Part shown: positions 27,407 to 36,645 of the stretch, one piece after another
How positions within the stretch are numbered: position 1 is the stretch's first letter
How the letters are laid out: each line of letters begins with the position of its first letter
Origin: Kosmotoga olearia TBF 19.5.1
Lineage (GTDB): Bacteria > Thermotogota > Thermotogae > Petrotogales > Kosmotogaceae
Direction: 5' to 3'
NCBI RefSeq assembly: GCF_000023325.1
Contig: NC_012785.1
Span: 1,674,001 to 1,738,000, forward strand
DNA length: 64,000 nt
Translations under genes and position numbers: made by a program
The notes under the pieces: generated by a model
The model's database searches: none
Seen by the model: only the letters and a program-made list of their open reading frames with translations
What the model was told of the DNA's origin: nothing

Positions 27407-28318
27407 TTATCTGAGTAATCTTATAAGTTTTTTGTATTCCTTCTCATCAATTATATCTTTTTTGAGCATCTCGGAGATGATTCGAATGGCATCATCGCGG
27501 TTTGTGTCACCGAGATCTTTAAACAACTGTGCGATAATGGTCTTTCTTTCATGAGGATCGGTTTCCTTTGCTAGCATCTCTGAGTACTTTTCATTCATGT
27601 TAGCTATTTTTTCCAGACGTTTTTTCTCTTTTTCTTTTCTGGCTTGTTCAAGTGTTTCATATTGTGCCTTAGCTTCTTCAAAGCTTCTATCGAGCTGAAA
27701 GTAAAGAACCTGAATTCTCATGAGTTTATATCTGATGTACCAGCTGAAAAGGCCTGACGTGATTATCGTGAATACAACAGCCATGGGTATGGACAAAGGG
27801 CTCCTCAAAATCATCGGGATTTTCTTTCGCGAGCTTTCAATGGATTGCATCTTGAATTCATCGTTGAAGGTTATGGACAGAAGTTTGAAGTACATTATCA
27901 AGGTCAGGATCGCCGAAATCATGAACACGGAGGAGGCAATCATATATTCGGGTCCAAGAAGTCCCACCAATTCTTCCGGCGAGATATTTTGTACGGTATC
28001 AATATTGGATACAAATAGTTGAGCCGATACAATCCCCGAAAGATTCATCACTGAAAATACGAGGGAGTAGAAAATTGCCCAAACTACCGCTTTTCTTTTC
28101 AAACCAAAGCTGAAAAGTTCTTCCTCTTTGATAACACCCTTTTTCAACGAATTTTCAAGGTGTTTATCTCTATTCCAGGCGAGAACGTGCCATATATACA
28201 GACTCAACACTATACCTATTACTACAAGGGTTATAGCAAGTCCCTGATTTTCAAAAAGCAGTCCAGCATAACTGAAAAAAACACCGAGGATAAACAAATA
28301 TCCGGGAACCCTGATCAC
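27407..28318 (-). CDS. Multi-pass membrane protein with SHOCT-like tail
   Basis: 303 aa; family not recognised. Four to five hydrophobic segments (about 5-45, 75-100, 130-145, 178-200), then a charged region likely to form a coiled coil (RSFEEAKAQYETLEQARKEK) and a C-terminal helical module ending ISEMLKKDIIDEKEYKKLIRLL. That ending has the short-oligomerisation (SHOCT-like) pattern. It shares this tail with the adjacent rhomboid protein, so the two may interact or be controlled the same way. Overlaps rqcH by four bases (ATGA). Confidence 0.7.
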   Translation of the reverse strand: MIRVPGYLFILGVFFSYAGLLFENQGLAITLVVIGIVLSLYIWHVLAWNRDKHLENSLKKGVIKEEELFSFGLKRKAVVWAIFYSLVFSVMNLSGIVSAQLFVSNIDTVQNISPEELVGLLGPEYMIASSVFMISAILTLIMYFKLLSITFNDEFKMQSIESSRKKIPMILRSPLSIPMAVVFTIITSGLFSWYIRYKLMRIQVLYFQLDRSFEEAKAQYETLEQARKEKEKKRLEKIANMNEKYSEMLAKETDPHERKTIIAQLFKDLGDTNRDDAIRIISEMLKKDIIDEKEYKKLIRLLR

Positions 28319-30000
28319 TCTTCTTTCACCTCTCCGACGTCCAGAGTTTCTGGATCGACCGTAATGGTTTTGAAGTCTCTGTACAGCACCCTTCCCAGGG
28401 CAAACCCTTTGGGTTTCCAGAGATTTTTAACTTCTGTATAGTCAACCTCTACCTTTTTGGAATAACGGGCTTTCGAAAAACGTGCAGCGAGAGCTGCACC
28501 ATAAAGATATTCCCTTTCTGATGGTTTTCTGCCTGACACTTTCAGTATAACATGAGCACCCGGTATGTTTCGTGCGTGGAACCAGATATCATTTCTTGCG
28601 GCCTGTTTTCTCAGAAGGTCGTTCTGAAGATTGTTTCTCCCTATAAGATAGGTCCAGCCGTTTATATTGAAAATCCTTGGCCCGCTGATGGGAGGCTTTT
28701 TGTTTCGCTTTCGGGATTCCTTTATCAATCCGGTGTGGACCATCTCTTCTTTAACGGCATCAAAATCCTTTTCATCTTCCGCCAGCAGAAGGATCTCTTT
28801 CAAATCCAGGAAATATCCCAGTTTTTTTTCTAATTCGTCTAACCTCTTTTCTACCTGTTTGATCTTTCTTTTCGCTTTCTCGTAGTATTTGAAAAAGGAT
28901 TGTGCATTTTGTGCCGGAGTGAATCTGGAATCCAATTTTATTTCAATCTCTTCCCCGGTATTCCAATCTTCCAGAACAACGGTTTCTCGCTTCTCATTCA
29001 AGCGATATAGATTCGCGGTCAATAGTTCTGCCCGGCGTCTGTAATCCTCATAATCTTCTACCTGGCTTTTCTCCCTAAGAAGTTTATCTCGTAGCTTTTC
29101 CAGTTTGCCGATTTCCTTTTGCAGTTTTTTTAATAGAAGAGCCCTTTTTGATTCAATTTCTCTATGCAATCTGGAACTTTCGATTACCATCATGATAGCG
29201 GTGTTTACGGACTCTTTTTCACAGGGATACCTTTTGTCCGGTAGCAAAGATATCTCTGAAGAATCATCACGATGGATTACATAAACATCCTCGTTTTCCA
29301 GCTCTTTTTTCAACGTTTCAAAGACTTTCCATAGTGAGATTATTGCACTCCCATTCCTGGATTCAAGTTCTCCAGGATTCAACTCGAAAAGCTCAAAAAT
29401 CTTCCTGATCGTCTTTCTTGAGATACCTTGAATATTCTTGATAATAGCAGTTTCAATATTTCCTGAATAATTTTTGATTAAGCTTTCCAGTGACTCTTTA
29501 GTCAGATCTGTTATCAATACACCGTTTTTGTCTGGAAAGATGTATCGGGCGCCGGGTAACAGGGTTCTGTTTTTTGTTACACGTGGTTTGAACGACTGAA
29601 GGATTATACCGGAGGCACCGGTAACGATGATGTTTGAATTGGGGCCCATCAGTTCGACGATTAACCGATAAGCCTCTTTCTCCCCGAAGGGTGTCTTCTT
29701 CTCAAAATCCAGCGACAATATCCTGTCCATCCCGTGTTGTTCGATACTCCGAAGTACCGCACCAGTGAGCCTGGATCTCAAAAACTGAAGAAATTTAGAT
29801 GAATCTGAAGTTCCTGGAGTGAACCTCTCTCTGAACACAAGGAACGTCCATTCCGGGTGTAGAGAGATCTGAAACATCCCGGAACGAAACTTGAAGAAGA
29901 AGTTCCATCTATCCTTTTGATAAACCTGCCTCAGAGACTCGTTCTGGATTTTTGTCATGGTCTTTGAAACTTTGTAGAGGATAACACCATCAAAGGTCAT
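28315..30000 (-). CDS. rqcH: Rqc2/RqcH homologue (NFACT family, ribosome quality control)
   Basis: 561 aa. NFACT-N domain at the start (MTFDGVILYKV), an HhH region near the middle (IQGISRKTIRKIFELF), a long coiled coil (about 285-425), and the NFACT-R region with FNINGWTYLIGRNNLQNDLL and NDIWFHARNIPGAHVIL. RqcH binds stalled 50S-peptidyl-tRNA complexes and directs alanine tailing; older names are FbpA or fibronectin-binding. The start at 30000 is preferred because MTFDGVIL matches the family start; ATG 30042 would add 14 residues inside ispE. GGGGGAAAAA lies just upstream. It overlaps ispE by 11 bases. Confidence 0.9.
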   Translation of the reverse strand: MTFDGVILYKVSKTMTKIQNESLRQVYQKDRWNFFFKFRSGMFQISLHPEWTFLVFRERFTPGTSDSSKFLQFLRSRLTGAVLRSIEQHGMDRILSLDFEKKTPFGEKEAYRLIVELMGPNSNIIVTGASGIILQSFKPRVTKNRTLLPGARYIFPDKNGVLITDLTKESLESLIKNYSGNIETAIIKNIQGISRKTIRKIFELFELNPGELESRNGSAIISLWKVFETLKKELENEDVYVIHRDDSSEISLLPDKRYPCEKESVNTAIMMVIESSRLHREIESKRALLLKKLQKEIGKLEKLRDKLLREKSQVEDYEDYRRRAELLTANLYRLNEKRETVVLEDWNTGEEIEIKLDSRFTPAQNAQSFFKYYEKAKRKIKQVEKRLDELEKKLGYFLDLKEILLLAEDEKDFDAVKEEMVHTGLIKESRKRNKKPPISGPRIFNINGWTYLIGRNNLQNDLLRKQAARNDIWFHARNIPGAHVILKVSGRKPSEREYLYGAALAARFSKARYSKKVEVDYTEVKNLWKPKGFALGRVLYRDFKTITVDPETLDVGEVKEE

Positions 30001-30829
30001 CGTTTTTTCCCCCAATCGCTGGAAGAAAAGAATATTCCCCATTTTTACTTTCAGGAGGGTACAGCATGAATAACGTGCTTCCAGAACCAGACATCCTTAC
30101 CATTATTGCATCCTCTTTCAGGGATTCGATTGCCTCCACGTATTTTCCTTTAATCTCCGGAAAAGCTTCAGAAACGACTTTTTCAAAGTCATTTTTGGAT
30201 AATTCTCTGATTCTATTGTAATTTTTCTCTAAGAAAGCTTCATAAAGTTTATAAACATTGCCATCATCCAGAATTTTTTTCGTTCCTCTTTCGTCTAAGA
30301 GTTTGTACGCATACGCTGTTTGAACTGAAACGTTTGGAAAAATCAGCGAGACCCGGTATTCACTTAAGCCTTTCAGATATTCTAGAATTTCACCGCGCCC
30401 TTTTCCTATGGCGGTCCCTCCTTTCAAAAAGAAAGGAACGTCACTGCCAATTTTTTTGGAGATCTCGTAGATCGCTTTGGCATCGACCCTGTATTTCGAG
30501 GCTAGAAAGCTTAAAATCGTGGCTGCGTCAGAACTTCCGCCACCCAGCCCTCCGCCTGATGGTATTCGTTTTCTTAGAAATATACGCAAGTAAAGCCTGT
30601 TTCCTGTTAGTTGTTCAAAGAGTTCACAGGCTCTGTATATGGTGTTTTCAGGACTCCATTTCAAATTAGCATCACTGTCAAACAATACCCCAGGTATGGG
30701 CCTATCTTCAACGAACAGTTCGTCGTAAAGTGATATCGTTTGAAAAAGCGTGAGAAGCTCGTGAAAACTGTCATCACGCTTCGGCCCGACAGCGAGGTAA
30801 AGATTTAATTTGGCGTAAGCTTTTAACAA
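29990..30829 (-). CDS. ispE: 4-diphosphocytidyl-2-C-methyl-D-erythritol kinase
   Basis: GHMP kinase of the MEP isoprenoid pathway; phosphorylates CDP-ME with ATP. Evidence: the N-terminal KAYAKLNLYLAVGPKRDD segment, the ATP loop PSGGGLGGGSSDAA, and the C-terminal MVRMSGSGSTLF glycine-rich motif. The uppS gene at 51685-52380 uses its downstream products. Start is uncertain: TTG 30829 gives a normal 279-aa protein; TTG 30862 would add 11 residues. No strong ribosome binding site precedes either, and the gene overlaps the NUDIX stop, so translation is probably coupled. Confidence 0.9.
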   Translation of the reverse strand: MLKAYAKLNLYLAVGPKRDDSFHELLTLFQTISLYDELFVEDRPIPGVLFDSDANLKWSPENTIYRACELFEQLTGNRLYLRIFLRKRIPSGGGLGGGSSDAATILSFLASKYRVDAKAIYEISKKIGSDVPFFLKGGTAIGKGRGEILEYLKGLSEYRVSLIFPNVSVQTAYAYKLLDERGTKKILDDGNVYKLYEAFLEKNYNRIRELSKNDFEKVVSEAFPEIKGKYVEAIESLKEDAIMVRMSGSGSTLFMLYPPESKNGEYSFLPAIGGKNDDL

Positions 30830-31404
30830 CCCGTTATTTCTTTCAACACCAGTTTCGACCAACCTTCAAGTCCCCAATCTTTTTTACAGAGTTCATCAGG
30901 ATGAATCCATTGGATTTCAAACATATCCTCTTCTCTGAGACCGAAAAACTCTACCTCTGCTACATAGGCAATCCCCAGGTGTACCCTGCTGACTTCCGTT
31001 GAGGTTTCATTTATCAATCCTATGTACTTCAATTCTTTTATCTCGACTTCTACTTCTTCATTTATTTCGCGTTCCATCCCTTTTTTAAAGGTTTCCCATA
31101 GATCGGAAGAAGCATCGGTATCGTTTATATGTCCGCCAACACCAAGAGAGTATTTGTTGTGAAGCCTTTTTTCTCCCTGTCTGGTTGTACGTCGTAACAA
31201 CAGCACCTTACCTTCCGACATCATGACGACATAGGGAATTATCTGCCGGTAATTTTCATCGAACTCTGCCGCATTCCGAGGTAAAAACTCGCCGAATTCT
31301 CTCAACTTAGACTCAATTATCTCTTCGCTTACCTTAAGTACACCTTCTTCCGTGAGAATGTCTGAAAGAGCCTGTGTTTTTACTACCAGAACGTTTTCTT
31401 CCAC
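30823..31404 (-). CDS. NUDIX hydrolase family protein
   Basis: 193 aa. The NUDIX box is recognised as GHINDTDASSDLWETFKKG followed by MEREINEEVEV; the REINEEV core and the upstream glutamate spaced by seven residues are intact, but the gap between the first glycine and that glutamate is enlarged. Strands VVMMSEGKVLLLRR and YIGLINETSTEVSRVHLG fit the fold. The substrate is unknown. GTG 31404 follows GAGGAGG at ideal spacing. Its place directly before ispE and behind the CCA-adding enzyme suggests a housekeeping role. Confidence 0.8.
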   Translation of the reverse strand: MEENVLVVKTQALSDILTEEGVLKVSEEIIESKLREFGEFLPRNAAEFDENYRQIIPYVVMMSEGKVLLLRRTTRQGEKRLHNKYSLGVGGHINDTDASSDLWETFKKGMEREINEEVEVEIKELKYIGLINETSTEVSRVHLGIAYVAEVEFFGLREEDMFEIQWIHPDELCKKDWGLEGWSKLVLKEITGC

Positions 31405-31419
31405 TGTTTACCTCCTCGA

Positions 31420-34020
31420 TTAGCGTTTTCCCCTCATTTCCGGGGGTTCTTTTAGAAGCTTTCTGACAAAAGCCTCTTCCTCACTTTCTGGTAAGCCCTC
31501 AAGACGTGCACAGTATAATTCTTTCAGTATCATTTTTATCTCTGGGCCTTCTTTCAAGCCGTACTTCTGGATTAAAATTCCACCATTTACTTTTGGTTTA
31601 TTGCTTTCAAGAGCCTTGAGATATTTCAACAGAATGTTCGACTTTTTTTCATCGAAATGTGCATCGATAAAGTGAAAAATCTCTGCCGATGGTCTTTCCA
31701 TCAGTCTGTATAGATTGGAAAATCTCCAGTCCTCCATTTCTTGGAGTTTTTTTAATATCCTTAGACTAGTTTTCAGAACTTCTGGAAGACGTTTGGGGAA
31801 ACCATATCTTGATATTATCCAGTCTGTTGATTCCTCTGGAGTATTTTCGAGAACCAGCATCACCATAACCGTTATTTTTCTGCTTTCATTTGTTAGTTTC
31901 TCAATAGTTTCCCATCTTGTGAACAGCCGGTCAAAATGTTTCTGGAGCTCTTTGCTGTGACGAACTCCCGGAAACAAATGTTTGAGAATATCAAGTTTTG
32001 TCATCCTTTTTACTGCGTTTTGAGGTTCAGGTTCGGCAAGAATTTTCTCCAGCTCATCTCTCAGTCTCTGACCGGTGACTCTTTCAAGGTAACCATCATT
32101 CACAGCTTTTTTCAACAGTTGCAACGTTCTCTCTTCGATCTTGAACCCGAAGCGTTGTTCGAAGCGTATGGCTCTGAGTATCCTTGTTGGGTCTTCAATA
32201 AAGCTCAGATTGTGGAGAATGCGGATTATGCCTTTAGCGAGATCTTTTCTACAACCAAAGAAATCAAGCAAAAGACCATATTCTTCATGATTGAGTTTTA
32301 TTGCCATGGCATTTATCGAGAAGTCTCTACGGTACAAATCCTTTTTTATTGTGCTTGTTTCAACATTTGGAAGGACAGCAGGTTCTTCATAAAATTCAGT
32401 TCTCGCCGTTGCTACGTCTATTCTCACACCATCACTGAAGAATATCGAGGAGGTCTTAAAACTCTTGTGTTCGACGATTTTCACATCGAAATACCTTTTG
32501 ACGGTGTGACTGAAAATCCTGGCGTCACCTTCAACAACGACATCGATATCGTAATTTGGTATATTCAGCAAAAGATCTCTGACCATTCCCCCAACGAGAT
32601 ATGTGGGCATCAAAAGTTCGTCTCCAACGACGCCAAGAAAGCGCAGCAATGTCTGGATTCTTCTTGGAAGTCTTTCCTCGATCAGTTTATCTACCTTTGT
32701 TGTTATCGGTGTGGCGAACCCAATAAACCGATCCTGTTGTCCTTTCAATATGTATCGGCTTCTCATTATGTCGCTACGGGTAACTATTCCGGTAAGAACT
32801 CCGTTTTCCACCACCAGTGTTCTGCCCACACCTTTTTCAACCATTTTTCTCATGGCTTCGCCGATTGAATCTGTTGGTTTCACCGTGACGAGCTCCGTTG
32901 TCATGATTTCCCTTATTTTTTCGTTGGCCAGTCCGTGTTTCAATGCTTTTTGAACATCCTTCCACACGATCATTCCCACAAGTTTTCCGTGATCTATTAC
33001 CGGGAGGCCGGTATGACCGGTATTTGCCATTATCCTTGCAGCCTCACTTACGGGCATATCCGCGAGAACCGTTCGCACCGGCGATGACATGATGTCTTTA
33101 ACCCTAACAAATTCCAGGACATTCTCTTTCAATGAACTGATTATCTTTTTTTCAACCTCCTGTAAGGAAACGTTGTCCAAGTAGCCCAGAGTGTAGAAAG
33201 GATGTGATAGCAGATTCGCATCCTCAAAGATGCGTCCAAAATCTATTTCACTGTATCGCGATCTAGCTATGATGAATACGCGTCTCCCTGATTTTATGAG
33301 TAGTATCAAGTTATCGTAACCGAGAAACCGCCAGATACGGTCTGCTATTTCGAATATGCCTGACGGAAGTGTGGAATAATCAACAGTTGCGATTCCTACT
33401 TCAACTCCGTCAACGATAAGCTTTTTCACAGTTTCAAGCAGTTTTCTGTATAATTTTAGTTGTTCATCAGAAAGGTTAACCTTCAGGTATTTTAAGACTC
33501 CTTCAAAGGATGCTCCGGATTCCAGCAGCCATGATGCGACCTTCAGATCCTGGGGAGTCGTTGTTGCCAGGGTGAAGTTGAGAGTAGACCGATAAAGTGC
33601 CGTTAGGAACAACGTTGCTTCAGCGGGTGTTATCTTTATACCGGCTTCCATGAGGTGCGTCGTAATAAGGGTGATGCACGCTCCAAGATCTTTTGCATAT
33701 AGCTTTTCCCAGCGAGTTGCTGTTGTTTCATGATGATCATATACGATTGTCGAGACTTCTTTCACGAAGGGTTTGAGTTTTTCGGGTAGTCTATCATAAT
33801 CCGAATTGTCCACGATTACCAGGGAAGAAATACTCGTTAGTGTCAGGTCTTCGTCCATTCTGAAGGACAGAAACGGAGAAAATTCTTCGATGAAATCAAG
33901 TAATTCTTCATCAAGTTTTCCACCAAAAACGATTTGGTGGTCAGGGAAAAGCCTCTGAGCCGCTACCGCTGAAGCGACCCCATCAAAATCAGGGTTAACA
34001 TGCGTCGTTATAATTTTCAA
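31420..34020 (-). CDS. cca: CCA-adding tRNA nucleotidyltransferase with DHH and CBS domains
   Basis: 866-aa fusion. Residues 1-300 form a DHH/DHHA1 phosphoesterase (HVNPDFDGVASAVAA, VIVDNSDYD, YDHHETTA). Two CBS domains follow (about 310-425; SPVRTVLADMPVSEAARIM and MTTELVTVKPTDSIGEAM). The C-terminal half is a class II nucleotidyltransferase: LVGGMVRDLLL, the DIDVVVEG metal site, DLYRRDFSINAMA and EDPTRILRAIRFEQRFGFKIEE. It should restore or add the tRNA 3' CCA; all three tRNAs in this window already encode CCA. The same architecture is known from Thermotoga. Start TTG 34020 fits AAAGGTGG; GTG 34032 overlaps that site. Confidence 0.9.
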   Translation of the reverse strand: MKIITTHVNPDFDGVASAVAAQRLFPDHQIVFGGKLDEELLDFIEEFSPFLSFRMDEDLTLTSISSLVIVDNSDYDRLPEKLKPFVKEVSTIVYDHHETTATRWEKLYAKDLGACITLITTHLMEAGIKITPAEATLFLTALYRSTLNFTLATTTPQDLKVASWLLESGASFEGVLKYLKVNLSDEQLKLYRKLLETVKKLIVDGVEVGIATVDYSTLPSGIFEIADRIWRFLGYDNLILLIKSGRRVFIIARSRYSEIDFGRIFEDANLLSHPFYTLGYLDNVSLQEVEKKIISSLKENVLEFVRVKDIMSSPVRTVLADMPVSEAARIMANTGHTGLPVIDHGKLVGMIVWKDVQKALKHGLANEKIREIMTTELVTVKPTDSIGEAMRKMVEKGVGRTLVVENGVLTGIVTRSDIMRSRYILKGQQDRFIGFATPITTKVDKLIEERLPRRIQTLLRFLGVVGDELLMPTYLVGGMVRDLLLNIPNYDIDVVVEGDARIFSHTVKRYFDVKIVEHKSFKTSSIFFSDGVRIDVATARTEFYEEPAVLPNVETSTIKKDLYRRDFSINAMAIKLNHEEYGLLLDFFGCRKDLAKGIIRILHNLSFIEDPTRILRAIRFEQRFGFKIEERTLQLLKKAVNDGYLERVTGQRLRDELEKILAEPEPQNAVKRMTKLDILKHLFPGVRHSKELQKHFDRLFTRWETIEKLTNESRKITVMVMLVLENTPEESTDWIISRYGFPKRLPEVLKTSLRILKKLQEMEDWRFSNLYRLMERPSAEIFHFIDAHFDEKKSNILLKYLKALESNKPKVNGGILIQKYGLKEGPEIKMILKELYCARLEGLPESEEEAFVRKLLKEPPEMRGKR

Positions 34021-35357
34021 AAGGGTTCCCACCTTTTGAGTTTTTCGTAGAGAGTGCTCTTACTGATTCCAAGTACTTGAGCGACCTTCGTTTTATTTCC
34101 GGAGTACTTTTTCAGTAACTTGCGTATGTAACGCTTCTCGAGTTCCTCTAGGGTCAAATCTTCATTGGAGGCATCTCTGGAATTATCTATTCTTGACCCA
34201 AGTACGTCGAAAAGCATCCATTCTTCAAGTGTCTCAGAACTATCGTGAACTGCGAGTATTGATAGAAGACAGTTTCTCAGTTCTCTGACATTTCCAGGCC
34301 AGTGATAGTTCATCAACGCCTGAATAAAGGTTTCGGAAATTTTCGGTCGTTTTCTCAAGCCGAGTTCCGCAGAGATGTCTTTGACGAACTGTTTTGCGAG
34401 AATCGCAATGTCTTCCGGCCTCTCTCTTAATGGCGGGAGCTTTATACGCACGACGTTGAGACGGTAAAACAGGTCCTCACGAAACTTCCCTTCTTCCACG
34501 AGTTTTTCCAGGTCTCTATTGGTAGCGCAGATTATTCTGACATCCGTTTTTTTCCTTTTTGTACTCCCTATTCTCTGGAAGGTGCCCGTTTCAATAAAAC
34601 GGAGCAGTTTTGGTTGAAGTGTTATTGGTAGTTCAGAAATTTCGTCCAGGAAAAGCGTTCCCCTGTCGGCTTCTTCCACAAGCCCCTTTTTCGAATCTCC
34701 AGCACCGGTAAAGGCTCCCTTTTCATAACCGAAGATCTCACTTTCAAAGAGATTTTCGGGGATAGCCCCACAGTTTATATCAACAAATTCTTTTCTCCCA
34801 CTGAGTTTATGGATCATCCTTGCGATAACCTCTTTGCCCGTGCCGCTTTCGCCCTGAATAAGTACGGTTACTTTTTTGGGTGCTATGTTTTCTATGAGTT
34901 TTTTTATTGAAACGATTGATTCCGAAACGCCGAGCAACTCATCGGTAAAGCCCAGCTGCTTGACTTTTTTCAACAGCAAGCGATGTTCCCGTTGAAGCTC
35001 AGCGAACTTCAGGGCTCTCTCAACCTCTACGAGTGCATGATTCAAATCGAAGGGTTTCTCGAGGAAATTGTAAGCCCCTTTCTTTACCGCTGAAACAGCA
35101 GTTTCTATGTTACCGTGGGCGGACATAACAATGACGATAGTTTCCTGACTTCTAGCGAAGTCTATCAACTCAATTCCATCACCATCAGGTAACCTGATGT
35201 CGAGCAAAGCACAGTCGAAACTTTCTTCCTGAAGCAGTTCTTTTGCGCTTTTTAGATCGTGGGCTTTTGTTACGAGATATCCTTCGCTTTCCAGTGCTTC
35301 GCAAAGTATTAAATTGAATGCCATATCATCGTCCACAACCAGCAATTTTCTTTTCAT
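34017..35357 (-). CDS. NtrC-family response regulator (sigma-54 activator type)
   Basis: 446 aa: receiver domain (phosphorylation site in CALLDIRLPDGDG), AAA+ domain with Walker A GESGTGKE, the sigma-54 contact loop GAFTGA around residue 215, Walker B GTLFLDEI, and R-finger region REDLFYRLNV; then a Fis-type helix-turn-helix (NKTKVAQVLGISKSTLYEKLKRW). All features of an active bacterial enhancer-binding protein are intact, which predicts an rpoN gene elsewhere. It is one base from its kinase partner. ATG 35357 follows the kinase stop closely. Confidence 0.93.
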   Translation of the reverse strand: MKRKLLVVDDDMAFNLILCEALESEGYLVTKAHDLKSAKELLQEESFDCALLDIRLPDGDGIELIDFARSQETIVIVMSAHGNIETAVSAVKKGAYNFLEKPFDLNHALVEVERALKFAELQREHRLLLKKVKQLGFTDELLGVSESIVSIKKLIENIAPKKVTVLIQGESGTGKEVIARMIHKLSGRKEFVDINCGAIPENLFESEIFGYEKGAFTGAGDSKKGLVEEADRGTLFLDEISELPITLQPKLLRFIETGTFQRIGSTKRKKTDVRIICATNRDLEKLVEEGKFREDLFYRLNVVRIKLPPLRERPEDIAILAKQFVKDISAELGLRKRPKISETFIQALMNYHWPGNVRELRNCLLSILAVHDSSETLEEWMLFDVLGSRIDNSRDASNEDLTLEELEKRYIRKLLKKYSGNKTKVAQVLGISKSTLYEKLKRWEPF

Positions 35358-35358
35358 T

Positions 35359-36645
35359 TCACTCCACCTTCTTCATCGTTAGCGAAAAAACGGTACCCTT
35401 TCCAGGAATACTCTTAAATCTTAATATAGCACCATTGTCCTCACAAAAGCTTTTGGCTAAAGCTAATCCAAACCCTGTTCCCTGTGGTTTTGTGGTGAAG
35501 AAGATCTTGAATATTTTCTCAGCGTTTTTTGGTTCTATTCCAGGACCATTGTCACAGATAATGACTGTCACGATATCGCTTCCTTCACGAAGTTTAACGG
35601 TAACCGACGCGTCGTCAACATTTTCGCAGGCTTCTATAGCATTCAAGATCAGGTTTTTCAAAACATTCTCAAGCCTGTTTGACTGAACCTGAATCTTCCC
35701 ATCGCCGTGATAGCGACAGGAGAGACGCACCTTCCTGGATTCAGCAATGGAACTCATATATCCCATAATTCTTTCGAGCAAATCTTTAAGGTTTACTTCT
35801 CCAAAATCTTCTCCGAAATGGTACAACTGCAGAACCGCAGCGATTTTTTCGCGAAACTCTGACAGGTTTCTCTTGAGTTGCTCCAGATATTTCTCATCCT
35901 TCGTGCGAATATACATATCAAAGGTTAATTGTATGGTTGCAAGAGGTTGTTTGAGACCGTGTGCAAGATCTGCGACGCTTTCAGCGCTGACTGCGTATTT
36001 TCTGGTTTTTTCCAGAAGCCGTTTTGTTTTCCAGTAGGCAGTTACATCCGAGAAACTGACGATCCACCCTTTGTTCTTCCTGACGATGGAGACAAGGAAT
36101 CTCTTCTTCAAACGGCGGGAGTAAATCTCATAGTTTCCATCTTCAAACGAAAAGCGGAAACCACTACGCTTCATTAAAGCTCTAAAATCCTTTGCTTTGG
36201 TATTGTGCCTCTCAAGGAAGTATTCCTTGAAGGCCTTATTTGCTATCTTGATTTGAAAGGAATCATCGATTATGACAATAGCGATGTTGAGAGAATCCAG
36301 AACCTCGGCAAAATCTGAATACAGCTTTCTGTAAAGCTCCCATTCCTGTCCTAACTGATATACAACATTCTTATAAGCTTCGTAGATCTGGCGGTAGATG
36401 CCATGCAGTTTCCCCGGGGGAACCTCCCTTCTCCCGGCGAAAGCGTTCAAAAGCTTAAAAAGAGGGATGTTAAAAAGGTAATGGGAAACCAGAAAACCTG
36501 CACCTGCTGCAACCATAAGCGCTACAAAACTACTTACGGATAGCGAACCATACAAGAACAACACAACAAAACCGCTCAAAAAAGTCCAGATAGCAACGGT
36601 CAACGGTATTCTGAAATCCTCTTTATTCCATCTTGTTAGGAACAA
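35359..36645 (-). CDS. Sensor histidine kinase, partner of the NtrC-type regulator
   Basis: 428 aa. Two membrane helices close together (about 15-33 and 37-57) with no real extracytoplasmic loop, a PAS-like domain (about 105-205), a dimerisation helix with the phosphoacceptor His229 in SVADLAHGLKQPLATIQL, and a HATPase domain with NLILNAIEACENV, CDNGPGIEP and GTGFGLALAKSF. The AHGLKQPL motif is of the NtrB/AtoS-like kind. Start TTG 36645 lies inside the SAM hydrolase gene, with GGTGAG upstream. Confidence 0.9.
   Translation of the reverse strand: MFLTRWNKEDFRIPLTVAIWTFLSGFVVLFLYGSLSVSSFVALMVAAGAGFLVSHYLFNIPLFKLLNAFAGRREVPPGKLHGIYRQIYEAYKNVVYQLGQEWELYRKLYSDFAEVLDSLNIAIVIIDDSFQIKIANKAFKEYFLERHNTKAKDFRALMKRSGFRFSFEDGNYEIYSRRLKKRFLVSIVRKNKGWIVSFSDVTAYWKTKRLLEKTRKYAVSAESVADLAHGLKQPLATIQLTFDMYIRTKDEKYLEQLKRNLSEFREKIAAVLQLYHFGEDFGEVNLKDLLERIMGYMSSIAESRKVRLSCRYHGDGKIQVQSNRLENVLKNLILNAIEACENVDDASVTVKLREGSDIVTVIICDNGPGIEPKNAEKIFKIFFTTKPQGTGFGLALAKSFCEDNGAILRFKSIPGKGTVFSLTMKKVE

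Noticed and set aside
31936-32868. Long open frame (310 codons) on the + strand within the CCA-adding gene
   Set aside because: Antisense shadow of a well-conserved coding region.
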